This document shows, in pieces, positions 25,508 through 33,221 of a stretch of DNA of 33,221 bases (position 1 is the first letter of the stretch; the number at the start of each line of letters is the position of its first letter). Origin of the DNA: Bacteroidales bacterium UBA1733 (GTDB lineage Bacteria; Bacteroidota; Bacteroidia; Bacteroidales; UBA3663); the NCBI GenBank assembly GCA_002315795.1, contig DCIF01000135.1:1-33221 (forward strand), given 5' to 3'. A model generated the notes under the pieces. That model saw only the letters and a list, made by a program, of their open reading frames with translations. It searched no databases and was not told the DNA's origin. The translations under genes and the position numbers were made by a program.

Positions 25508-26158
25508 ATGCAACTACGGCATCTGAATATAGGATACAAACAGTCAGCGCCAATCGTTTCTTCGATTGACGCTGACTTATTACCATCTACCTTCACCTGT
25601 CTGCTGGGACGTAACGGTACGGGTAAAAGCACGCTTCTGATGACACTGGCCAACCAGCTTTCTCCGCTTGCAGGCGAAGTAGAAGGTGCAGGCAGATGTG
25701 CCCTGGTCCTCCCCAAGATGCCAGATCTGCAGAACACCACCGTGCGCGAACTTGTATGCTATGGCCGTTTGCCATACACCGGCATTTTCGGGCACCTCAA
25801 AAAAAGTGATTTTAAGGCTGCTGACGAGGCAATTGCACGCGTAGGAATAGCATCTCTCTCCGATCAAAAAACGCAGCTTTTGAGCGACGGAGAACGCCAA
25901 AAAGCGCTCATCGCACGAGGTCTGGCTCAAGGTTCAGAAACGCTGCTACTCGATGAGCCAAGCGCCTTCCTTGACTACCCCAGTCGCCGACAGCTGATGC
26001 AGCTTCTACAGGACTTGGCTCACCGGGAAGGTAAGACCATCCTCCTCTCTACACACGACGTAGAACTGGCCACAGCATACGCTGATCAGCTATGGATCAT
26101 TCGTGACCATCAGCTCAAGGTAGAGAACCCGAGAGACTTTACAACCGAGGCTCTATAG
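25508..26158 (+). CDS. ABC transporter ATPase, FecE/BtuD-like, without partner genes
   Basis: 216-aa ATP-binding subunit. Walker A GRNGTGKST (34-42), signature LSDGE (124-128), Walker B LLLDEP (145-150, E149) and H-loop STHD (H182) are intact. The Q-loop region reads VLPKMPDLQNTTVRE, with no glutamine at the usual place. The sequence style (TVRELVCYGRLPYTG, LDYPSRRQLMQLL) is that of iron-siderophore, haem or vitamin B12 importer ATPases of Bacteroidetes. No permease or binding protein lies next to it: the neighbours are a nucleotidase lipoprotein 5 bp upstream and a beta-barrel protein 19 bp downstream. Partners may be encoded elsewhere. Confidence 0.88.
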   Translation: MQLRHLNIGYKQSAPIVSSIDADLLPSTFTCLLGRNGTGKSTLLMTLANQLSPLAGEVEGAGRCALVLPKMPDLQNTTVRELVCYGRLPYTGIFGHLKKSDFKAADEAIARVGIASLSDQKTQLLSDGERQKALIARGLAQGSETLLLDEPSAFLDYPSRRQLMQLLQDLAHREGKTILLSTHDVELATAYADQLWIIRDHQLKVENPRDFTTEAL

Positions 26159-26177
26159 TAAGCAAAGATTGTAACAA

Positions 26178-27401
26178 ATGAGAAACAGATATTTAGTCAT
26201 TCTGCTTACTTTACTCGTAAGCACTTCAGGAATCTTCGCTCAGGAGCAGAAGAAAGAGAACTTCTTCGTTCAGACCTTCAATTTGGCCGATCGGATCATC
26301 CTCTTTTTCATGAAGCCTAACGTCGATACCAGCTATGTACGAGTACCGGAACGTGACTTTATGGTGACGCTGAAGAACCGCGAGACCTTCCAGAACTACG
26401 AACTGGACTTCCCCGTACTGGTGAGCGACTATGATCTCCCTGCCTACATTCGTCCGATTCTGCCATCTAATTATAAAGACTTTCTCTATACACGCACACA
26501 CATCCAGACAGCCAAAGCCAGCATGCAGATTGGTTTTGACTGGCACGGTTTTGTGGTGAATCTTCCCATCCCGATCTCTAACAGTTTCTCCCGCCAGTAC
26601 AGTCTCTCAAGTACAGGAGCACGCTTCGGTGGCAAGATCAGTTATACAGCCATTGATGAACCTAAAGGCACCATTGATAACGGATTTGCACAACTGAAGA
26701 GTACCATCTCAAAGCGTTACTGGAATCGTGACGAGACAGGCACAGCCATTCCAAACAATGATCCGATGACACCACAGGCCACAGAGGCAGATCCGAACAA
26801 CTGGAGTTTACGCACGCTTTTTATGGAGGCATATTATGTGTTCAATTATAAAAAGTTCAATCTGCCAGCCGGACGTACCGGCCGTATGTTGCAGCGTAAG
26901 AGTGCCGGCAGTATGTACCTGATGATGAACTACACACGCAGCAACCTATGGCTCCGCAATGCCTTGGAAGCTGACGAAGACAACTTCATCAACGATCAGG
27001 TCTCTATTGGTGCCGGCTATGGTTATAACTGGGCATTTGCCGATGGCAAAGCTTGTATCCAGGTCTCTGCCATCCCGATGTTCGGACTGTTGAACCGTGA
27101 GACACACAAGTTCTACGACGATCCTAACAATCCATGGGATCAGTATCTTGATGAAGCACTCAACGCGCTGGCTCCAGGCAGTTCCTATCACAATCATTTC
27201 TATGATGCTGTGAAGTATGGTCGTGATTCAGGTTTTACGGTCAGCGCCATCTCACGTATCGGTGCCAACTATAACATTGGCCGATATTTGCTTAACCTCT
27301 CCGTGGAATATCGTCAGTATCTTTTCAACAGTTGTACCGATGTAAGCGTAAAGAACCGATCGGTCGATCTGACACTTAAACTGGGATATCGTCTGTTCTG
27401 A
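26178..27401 (+). CDS. Predicted outer-membrane beta-barrel protein (DUF4421-like)
   Basis: 407-aa exported protein with signal peptide (cleaved after GIFA). The mature part has many amphipathic beta strands with aromatic ends (for example FVVNLPIPI, YLMMNYTRSNLWL, VDLTLKLGYRLF) and ends with an aromatic residue (LGYRLF), the usual outer-membrane barrel signature. The start (FNLADRIILFFMKPNVDTSYV, then YELDFPV) resembles the Bacteroidetes DUF4421 family. Function unknown. It probably ends the glmM-nucleotidase-ABC transcript; no terminator hairpin is clear in the following 120 bp. Confidence 0.72.
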   Translation: MRNRYLVILLTLLVSTSGIFAQEQKKENFFVQTFNLADRIILFFMKPNVDTSYVRVPERDFMVTLKNRETFQNYELDFPVLVSDYDLPAYIRPILPSNYKDFLYTRTHIQTAKASMQIGFDWHGFVVNLPIPISNSFSRQYSLSSTGARFGGKISYTAIDEPKGTIDNGFAQLKSTISKRYWNRDETGTAIPNNDPMTPQATEADPNNWSLRTLFMEAYYVFNYKKFNLPAGRTGRMLQRKSAGSMYLMMNYTRSNLWLRNALEADEDNFINDQVSIGAGYGYNWAFADGKACIQVSAIPMFGLLNRETHKFYDDPNNPWDQYLDEALNALAPGSSYHNHFYDAVKYGRDSGFTVSAISRIGANYNIGRYLLNLSVEYRQYLFNSCTDVSVKNRSVDLTLKLGYRLF

Positions 27402-27523
27402 ACCGACTCACGAACCATCCTCTATGAACGAGAAAAAAGTCCAAAACCATGCTGTTCTTGAGTCAAAGTAGATATTTTTTGTTCAAATAGGTGTTTTTTT
27501 ATCCAACATATCCTTTTTTTTAT

Positions 27524-27561
27524 TATTTTTGCGCACGCAAATGTATTTGTGCGCGCACGAA
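27524..27561 (+). promoter_or_regulatory. Efflux operon promoter with two overlapping palindromes
   Basis: The -7 box TATTTTTG (27524-27531) has no TTG at the expected -33 distance, unlike the other promoters here. Overlapping and following it are TTTGCG-CA-CGCAAA (27528-27541) and GTGCGCGCAC (27549-27558), perfect inverted repeats with centres 19 bp apart, covering the likely start site near 27538. This arrangement suits a repressor operator. The regulator is not encoded in the window. Confidence 0.5.
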
Positions 27562-27618
27562 TCCTTGTGCAGAAAAACATCAGCCATCATAAAAACAAAA
27601 TACATACATTCTTCACAA

Positions 27619-28749
27619 ATGAAAAAGAACCTTTTATTTTTATTTGCCTGCGTTTGCAGTCTGCTATTCAGCGCATGCAGCCAAGAGGCTCAGACAGGTA
27701 CCGACCTGCCAAAATACGAGCTTCAGACACTATCCCCACAGACCAGAACCATCAACTACACTTATCCTGCAACCTTGAAGGGTAAGAATGACACCGACGT
27801 CTATCCTCAAGCTTCTGGCCGAATCATCTCGGTCAACTATGTGAATGGTGGTATCGTGAAGAAGGGCGATGTGCTCTTCAACATCGATCCTACGACATAC
27901 GCGCTGGAGGTACAGACCCAGCAGGGACGGGTCAGTGCCGCAAAGGCAGCACTCTCTACCGCTCAGCTCGAGTACAACTCACAGAAGAATCTGTTCGACA
28001 AGAATATCGTGAGTGCATACGCTCTTGAACTGGCACAGAATAACTATCAGAGCGCACAGGCTCAGTACGAGCAGGCCAAGGCAGCTCTTTCAATTGCACA
28101 GACCAACCTCGGTTACTGCCGTGTCACAGCTCCTGTCTCTGGCATCGTCAAAGGTCACGTCGATCAGGTAGGTACGCTGGTATCACCAAGCATGCCACAA
28201 CCAGTAGCAACCGTGAGCGAACAGTCAACCATCAAAGCTGCATTCTCTCTCACCGAGGAAGTTTATCTCAACATCGTTAAGAAAACTCACATTGAGAACA
28301 CTAAGGACGGTGTCATTGGAGAGAATGGCAAGAATGCAAGCGAGATCTTCCCAAACATTGGTCTTCAGCTCAAGGATGGCAGCCTCTATTCAGAGAAAGG
28401 TAAAATCTCGTTCATCAGCGGCATCATCGACCGCGCTACCGGCAGCATTGCCTGTGAGGTTTTGTTTGCCAATCCAGACAACCTCCTGCACAGTGGTAAC
28501 ACCGCATCGATCATCTTCCCTGTGGAGGTCAACGACGTGCTGATCGTGCCACAGACTGCTTGTAAGAAGCTACAGGACAAATACCTCGTCTATCGTGTCA
28601 ATGCTGAGGGTTGTGCCGAGGGTATCGTGACCGACGTCACTCCTACTGACGATGGCAAGGAATATATCATTGAAAGTGGTCTTAACGCAGGCGACGAGAT
28701 CGTGGCCAACGGTGTAAGCCGTATTGCTGAAGGACAGAAAATCAAGTAA
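27619..28749 (+). CDS. RND efflux periplasmic adaptor (AcrA/MexA-like) lipoprotein
   Basis: 376-aa membrane-fusion protein joining the RND pump to its outer-membrane channel. The ATG at 27619 gives a lipoprotein signal with lipobox FSAC (C20); the frame is open to 27529 but that ATG lies inside the promoter region. Visible parts: first lipoyl half (YPQASGRIISVNYVNGGIVKKGDVLFNID), alpha-helical hairpin rich in Gln and Ala (about 100-170), second lipoyl half (LGYCRVTAPVSGIVKGHVDQVGTLV), then beta-barrel and membrane-proximal domains. First gene of a three-gene operon, with a leader of about 80 nt. Confidence 0.94.
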   Translation: MKKNLLFLFACVCSLLFSACSQEAQTGTDLPKYELQTLSPQTRTINYTYPATLKGKNDTDVYPQASGRIISVNYVNGGIVKKGDVLFNIDPTTYALEVQTQQGRVSAAKAALSTAQLEYNSQKNLFDKNIVSAYALELAQNNYQSAQAQYEQAKAALSIAQTNLGYCRVTAPVSGIVKGHVDQVGTLVSPSMPQPVATVSEQSTIKAAFSLTEEVYLNIVKKTHIENTKDGVIGENGKNASEIFPNIGLQLKDGSLYSEKGKISFISGIIDRATGSIACEVLFANPDNLLHSGNTASIIFPVEVNDVLIVPQTACKKLQDKYLVYRVNAEGCAEGIVTDVTPTDDGKEYIIESGLNAGDEIVANGVSRIAEGQKIK

Positions 28750-28761
28750 AAGCTGACAGTC

Positions 28762-31700
28762 GTGGAAAAACATAATTTCTTTGTAACGCACCCTGTATGG
28801 GCTTTTGCCATCTCTGTGCTCATCTGTCTTGTAGGTGGCATCTCGCTTTCTACGCTGCCTATCGAGCAGTATCCTGACATCGCACCTCCTACCATCATGG
28901 TGCAGGGTTACTACACCGGTGCTGATGCCAACAGTGTGATGAAAAGTGTCATCATGCCTCTAGAGGACGCTATCAATGGCGTAGATGACATGGACTATAT
29001 GTACTCTACCGCCAGTGCCAACGGACAGGCAGAAATTGACATCATCTTCAAGCAAGGCACCGATCCTGATCAGGCCTGCGTAAACGTGCAGAACCGTGTA
29101 CAGGGTGCTTTAGGTGTGTTACCTGCTGAAGTTACCAAGGTGGGTGTCACTACGGCCAAGAGCCAGAACAGTATCCTGCAGATTGCAGCGCTGAAGTGCA
29201 CCAATGGCAAGTTTGACGAGAGTTTCATTGCCAACTATCTTGACATCAACGCCATGCCTCGTCTGAAGCGTATCACCGGTGTGGGTAACGTCAACGTATT
29301 GGGTAACACCTACTCGCTCCGCGTTTGGATGAAGCCAAACCTGATGGCACTCTATAACGTGACACCAGACGAACTGGCAGCAGCGCTTGGCGAGCAGAAC
29401 CTCGTCAGTCCTACCGGCAGCTTTGAGGGCGCCACCTATAAGATGGACCTCGAGTACCGCGGACAGTTGCAGACGCTCGATGAGTTCCGTGCAGTGGTCA
29501 TCAAATCAAATCCAGACGGCACCGTGCTCCGCGTTGGTGACATTGCCGATGTCGAACTGGGTAATAAGGCCTATAACTTCCGCACCAGCGCCGATGGTCT
29601 GCCAGGTGTAGCATTCATCGTCAACCAGGCTCCAGGAGCCAATGCAACCAAGGTAAACCAGCAGATTCTGGCCATGTATGACGAGATGAAGGCTGAGTTG
29701 CCAAATGGTATGGAGTTTGAGGTTCTGGAGTGCTCTAACGACTTCCTTAACGCCTCAATGCACAGTGTGATCGAGACTTTGGTCATTGCCATCTTCCTCG
29801 TCATCCTCGTGGTTTACTTCTTCCTGCAGGACTTCAGTGCCACCATCATTCCGTCTATCAGCATCATGGTGTCGCTCATTGGTACCTTCCTGTTCATCAA
29901 GCTGGCAGGCTTCTCGCTCAATCTTCTTACACTCTTCGCGCTGGTTTTGGCCATCGGTACGGTGGTCGATGACGCCATCGTCGTCGTCGAAGCAGTGATG
30001 ACCAAGTTTGAGGAAGGCGAGACTTCAGCACGCCGTGCTACCAGTTCGGCTATGAGCGAAGTGAAGATGGCCATCGTTTCGTGTACCCTGGTATTCATGG
30101 CTGTATTCATCCCTGTGACGTTCATGCCAGGTACTTCTGGTACGTTCTTCACGCAGTTCGGTGTCACTATTGCTACCTCGGTAGGTCTGAGCATGGTCAG
30201 TGCATTGACCCTCTGTCCTGCTCTCTGTGCCATCATGATGAAGGTACACAAGGAAGGTAAGAAGGACTTCAACTACTACGTCAAGAAAGCTTATAACTCT
30301 TCTTATACTGCCCTGGCTGGCAAGTATTCTACTGCCATCAACTGGTGGCTGAAGAAGCCTACCCTGACCGTCATCTGCCTCATAGTAGCACTTGTTGGTA
30401 TGGTATGGCTGATGAGCACGGCCAAGGAAGACCTCATCCCTGAGGAAGACCAGGGTGTTGTGCTAATCGACCTCTCGCTAGCTCCTGGCACCTACCTTGA
30501 CGAAACCGAGAAGACTCTGCTCAAGGCCGAGGAACTCGTGAAGCAGATTCCTGAAGTCGAGAGCTATACACGTATCTCTGGCTATGGCATTGCTTCTGGT
30601 ATGGGAACTAACTTTGGCACACTCATCGTGCGACTGAAGAACTGGGAGGAGCGTGATAACTTCTCTGGTCTCGGCATCACATACAAGAAGATCCCTGCCC
30701 TCTTGAAGAAGGAAGTTCCTGAGGCTTCTGTCTCTTCTTTCCAGATGCCTCAGATTCCTGGTTATGGCACGGGTAGCTTCATTGATCTCTATCTGCAGGA
30801 CCGCACCGGCACCGGTGATCACCAGCAGTTTGTCGATCTCTCTGAGACCTTCATCCAGAAACTCAACGAATCGCCAGCAGTTGCCTTCGCCAACAGTTCT
30901 TATTCACAAGACTATCCGAAGTATAATGTCGATGTCAATGCCGTGGAGTGCAAACGCTGTGGCGTGTCGCCTAAGACCGTCCTCAGCACACTTGGCACCT
31001 TCCTGGCTGGTTCTTATATCTCTAACTATCCACAGTTCGGCAAGGTCTATCAGCTCATCATCCAGGCAGCTCCTGAATACAGAACCAGCGCTGAGTCGCT
31101 CAACCAGATCTATATCCGTACAGGTAGTGGCGAGATGGCTCCTCTCAGTCAGTTCGCTACGCTGACACCTAAGCTCTCATCTTCGTTCGAGAAGCGTTTC
31201 AACCTGTTCGATGCCATTCAGCTCAACGCCATGGCAGCTTCTGGCTATACCAAGGGCGATGTACGCGATGAGATTGAGCGCATTGCAGCCGAAGTCTTCC
31301 CTAGCGGTTATGGCTATGAGTATTCAGGCATGGCACGTGAGGAAGCTGCTAACGCCAAGAGCAACATGACCGTGGCAATCTACGGCATCTGTATCCTCCT
31401 GATCTACCTGATCCTGTCTTGTCTCTACAACAGTATCTGGATTCCGCTGGCCGTTCTTCTTACCGTTCCGTTCGGTCTGTTCGGCTCGTTCCTCTTTGCG
31501 AAACCGCTTGAGTTTATCCTCGGAAATGGCAACAACGTCTATCTGCAGACGGGTGTCATCATGCTCATCGGTCTCTTGAGCAAGACGGCCATCCTCATCA
31601 CCGAGTTTGCCGTACAGCATCACGAGAACGGACACAGCATCGTTGATTCAGCTCTGGCGGCTGCCAAGGATCGTCTGCGTCCTATCATGATGACCGTAGC

Positions 31701-31884
31701 TACGATGGTGATCGGTATGATCCCTCTGGCCATCGAAGGTGGTGCCGGTGCTCGCGGTAACATGTCACTGGCTTATGGCGTGATTGGCGGTATGGTAGTA
31801 GGTACTATTGCCATGCTCTTCGTCGTTCCAATGTTCTATATTTTCTTCCAGGGTCTGCACGACAGATTTACTAAAGAAGACTGA
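28762..31884 (+). CDS. RND efflux pump inner-membrane subunit (AcrB/HAE1 type)
   Basis: 1040-aa proton-driven multidrug pump. The usual two-fold pattern of 12 TM segments and two large periplasmic loops is seen. The TM4 proton relay is GTVVDDAIVVVE (D403, D404), and the TM10 lysine is in LLSKTAILITEF. The N-terminal FFVTHPVWAFAISVLICLVGG and LPIEQYPDIAPP are hallmark HAE1 features. The start is GTG at 28762; the in-frame stop at 28747-28749 leaves no ATG between, so a GTG start is required. 12 bp separates it from the adaptor gene. Substrates (drugs, bile salts, detergents) are inferred from family. Confidence 0.95.
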   Translation: MEKHNFFVTHPVWAFAISVLICLVGGISLSTLPIEQYPDIAPPTIMVQGYYTGADANSVMKSVIMPLEDAINGVDDMDYMYSTASANGQAEIDIIFKQGTDPDQACVNVQNRVQGALGVLPAEVTKVGVTTAKSQNSILQIAALKCTNGKFDESFIANYLDINAMPRLKRITGVGNVNVLGNTYSLRVWMKPNLMALYNVTPDELAAALGEQNLVSPTGSFEGATYKMDLEYRGQLQTLDEFRAVVIKSNPDGTVLRVGDIADVELGNKAYNFRTSADGLPGVAFIVNQAPGANATKVNQQILAMYDEMKAELPNGMEFEVLECSNDFLNASMHSVIETLVIAIFLVILVVYFFLQDFSATIIPSISIMVSLIGTFLFIKLAGFSLNLLTLFALVLAIGTVVDDAIVVVEAVMTKFEEGETSARRATSSAMSEVKMAIVSCTLVFMAVFIPVTFMPGTSGTFFTQFGVTIATSVGLSMVSALTLCPALCAIMMKVHKEGKKDFNYYVKKAYNSSYTALAGKYSTAINWWLKKPTLTVICLIVALVGMVWLMSTAKEDLIPEEDQGVVLIDLSLAPGTYLDETEKTLLKAEELVKQIPEVESYTRISGYGIASGMGTNFGTLIVRLKNWEERDNFSGLGITYKKIPALLKKEVPEASVSSFQMPQIPGYGTGSFIDLYLQDRTGTGDHQQFVDLSETFIQKLNESPAVAFANSSYSQDYPKYNVDVNAVECKRCGVSPKTVLSTLGTFLAGSYISNYPQFGKVYQLIIQAAPEYRTSAESLNQIYIRTGSGEMAPLSQFATLTPKLSSSFEKRFNLFDAIQLNAMAASGYTKGDVRDEIERIAAEVFPSGYGYEYSGMAREEAANAKSNMTVAIYGICILLIYLILSCLYNSIWIPLAVLLTVPFGLFGSFLFAKPLEFILGNGNNVYLQTGVIMLIGLLSKTAILITEFAVQHHENGHSIVDSALAAAKDRLRPIMMTVATMVIGMIPLAIEGGAGARGNMSLAYGVIGGMVVGTIAMLFVVPMFYIFFQGLHDRFTKED

Positions 31885-31887
31885 TCT

Positions 31888-33219
31888 ATGAAAAAGATTA
31901 CATTATATATATATATACTCATTGCCGGCAGCATGCTGCTCTCCAGCTGTTCGCTCTGGAAAGCTTACGAGAGCCAAGTGCAGGTGCCAGACCACCTTTG
32001 TGGCGAGGATATCGTGGCCAGCAACGACACGCTGACCGGCTGGCGCAATATCTTCACCGATGCACAGTTGCAGCAGCTCATCGAGAAGGCGCTGACCAAC
32101 AACCATAACCTGCGCCAGGTGGAGCAGAACGTCAAACAGGCCGAAGCCATGCTTACCAGTGCCAAACTCGGCTATCTGCCAACACTGGCTCTGCCACTTG
32201 AAGCCAGCATCAGCCAGACGGGTTCAGTGACTACTCGCAGCTACAGCTTCCCTCTCTATGCCAGCTGGCAGCTCGATGTCTTTGGCAGCGTCACCAACAC
32301 CAAACGCAGTGCAGCCGCCCAACTGGCTTACCAGCAGGACTATCAACAGTCGGTCGAGTGCAGTCTGATTCAGGCAGTAGCTACCAGCTACTACACGCTG
32401 GTAATGCTCGACCGTCAGAACGAGGTGGCCAAGCAGATGATCGAGATCTGTGAAGAGAGCCATCGTGTGATGCAGGCGTTGTTTGAGTCGGCCGTATTCA
32501 CCAGTCCTGCCGTACATCAGCAGGAGGCACAGATGGCAGGATTCAAGGCTAAGATGCTCGATCTGGAACACCAGATTCATAAGACTGAAACGGCACTCTG
32601 TCTGTTACTTGGCGACCAGCCACACAGCATCGAGCGAAACGATAATTCTACGTTCGCACTGCCTGTCGCGTATCAGAACGGATTACCTCTCGACCTGTTG
32701 CACAACCGTCCGGACGTACGTGCTGCAGAGCGAAGTCTTGAGACCGCTTATTATGGTGTGAAGATTGCCAAGGCACAGCTCTTCCCTAACATCACGCTCG
32801 AAGGTACACTGGCTTGGGTCTATCCTACCCAAGTCTTCAAGCAGGCGCTGGCATCGCTGACACAGCCTATCTTCCAGCAGGGTAAGCTTCGTGCCAATGT
32901 GAAGGTCTCAGAGGCTCAGCAGGAGCAGGCACGCCTGCAATTGGAGAATACGCTGCTGAAGGCTGCCAACGAGGTCAACAACGCGTATTATGACTGCAAG
33001 ATTACGGCTCGTAAGGCTGAAGTACTCGAGCAGCAGGTATCGCACACCCGTGAGGCTTATACGGCCAATCAAGAGCTGATGAACAACGGCAAGGCTACCT
33101 ACCTTGAAGTGCTTACTGCACAGAACGATCTGTTCAACTCTCAGCTCAGCCAGCTCAGCAACGAGTACGAACAGCTCTTCGCCATCATCGATCTCTATAC
33201 CGCTCTTGGCGGAAAGTGA
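31888..33219 (+). CDS. Outer-membrane factor of RND efflux system (NodT/TolC family)
   Basis: 443-aa lipoprotein channel (lipobox LSSC, C21) that completes the tripartite pump. Two OEP repeats are visible: long Gln/Ala-rich helices (LTNNHNLRQVEQNVKQAEAM and its C-terminal counterpart KVSEAQQEQARLQLENTLLK) and the family motifs LLGDQPHSIE and LLHNRPDVRAAERSLE, typical of the NodT type. The gene begins 3 bp after the pump stop and is complete, ending at TGA 33217-33219, two bases before the window edge. A terminator would lie outside the window. Confidence 0.94.
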   Translation: MKKITLYIYILIAGSMLLSSCSLWKAYESQVQVPDHLCGEDIVASNDTLTGWRNIFTDAQLQQLIEKALTNNHNLRQVEQNVKQAEAMLTSAKLGYLPTLALPLEASISQTGSVTTRSYSFPLYASWQLDVFGSVTNTKRSAAAQLAYQQDYQQSVECSLIQAVATSYYTLVMLDRQNEVAKQMIEICEESHRVMQALFESAVFTSPAVHQQEAQMAGFKAKMLDLEHQIHKTETALCLLLGDQPHSIERNDNSTFALPVAYQNGLPLDLLHNRPDVRAAERSLETAYYGVKIAKAQLFPNITLEGTLAWVYPTQVFKQALASLTQPIFQQGKLRANVKVSEAQQEQARLQLENTLLKAANEVNNAYYDCKITARKAEVLEQQVSHTREAYTANQELMNNGKATYLEVLTAQNDLFNSQLSQLSNEYEQLFAIIDLYTALGGK

Positions 33220-33221
33220 TA

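Noticed and set aside
27402..27523. Terminator after the DUF4421-like gene
   Set aside because: T-rich runs are present (27470-27520) but I could not find a convincing stem before them.
1..33221. CRISPR arrays, insertion sequences, integrases, attachment sites, ordinary tRNA or rRNA genes, metabolite riboswitches
   Set aside because: None seen by reading: no regularly spaced repeats, no transposase or recombinase motifs, and the leaders with predicted starts are mostly too short for riboswitches.

Overview
The window looks like a chromosomal segment of a Bacteroidales bacterium, most likely Prevotella or a close relative. The evidence is the tmRNA tag GETNYALAA, repeated promoters of the Bacteroidetes primary-sigma type (TTTG or TTG, then 19-20 bp, then TANNTTTG), weak or absent Shine-Dalgarno sequences, a type IX secretion gene pair (porU-porV) and several Bacteroidetes-specific envelope families. 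I see no phage, insertion sequence, CRISPR array, rRNA or ordinary tRNA gene. Nearly all of it is coherent, intact chromosomal coding sequence.

Layout. 1-580: tmRNA (ssrA) with its promoter and terminator. 653-5589 (minus): a two-gene signalling operon, a soluble GGDEF-EAL-PAS-PAS-GGDEF protein followed by a membrane hybrid histidine kinase; c-di-GMP enzymes are uncommon in this phylum. 5590-6032: a 443-base gene-free stretch holding the operon promoter, an operator-like inverted repeat, and what looks like a complete unannotated small RNA gene (canonical promoter, about 150 nt, strong terminator) on the minus strand. 6033-6998 (minus): miaA. 7081-8454 (plus): a Na+/amino-acid symporter. 8505-14018 (minus): an envelope operon reading SGNH hydrolase, TPR protein, DUF4292 lipoprotein, EnvC-like degenerate LytM protein. 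14042-14110: divergent promoters packed almost back to back. 14157-21435 (plus): RNase H with a viroplasmin-like domain, FAH-family enzyme, PorU, PorV, NrnA-like DHH phosphoesterase. 21507-27401 (plus): small lipoprotein, glmM, 5'-nucleotidase-like lipoprotein, lone ABC ATPase, outer-membrane DUF4421-like protein. 27619-33219 (plus): a complete RND tripartite efflux operon (adaptor, pump, outer-membrane factor) with two palindromes lying over the predicted transcription start.

How the parts fit. Most of the window serves the cell envelope: T9SS cargo processing (PorU/PorV), peptidoglycan hydrolase control (EnvC-like), amino-sugar precursor supply (GlmM), lipoprotein enzymes and drug or bile efflux. 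The signalling operon could set c-di-GMP levels, and the NrnA-like nuclease is a plausible, unproven, sink for pGpG made by the EAL domain. The best candidates for something undescribed are the putative small RNA at 5763-5918 with three ACCUUAA boxes, the c-di-GMP/hybrid-kinase operon with its own operator-like site, and a terminator-like hairpin straddling the porU start.
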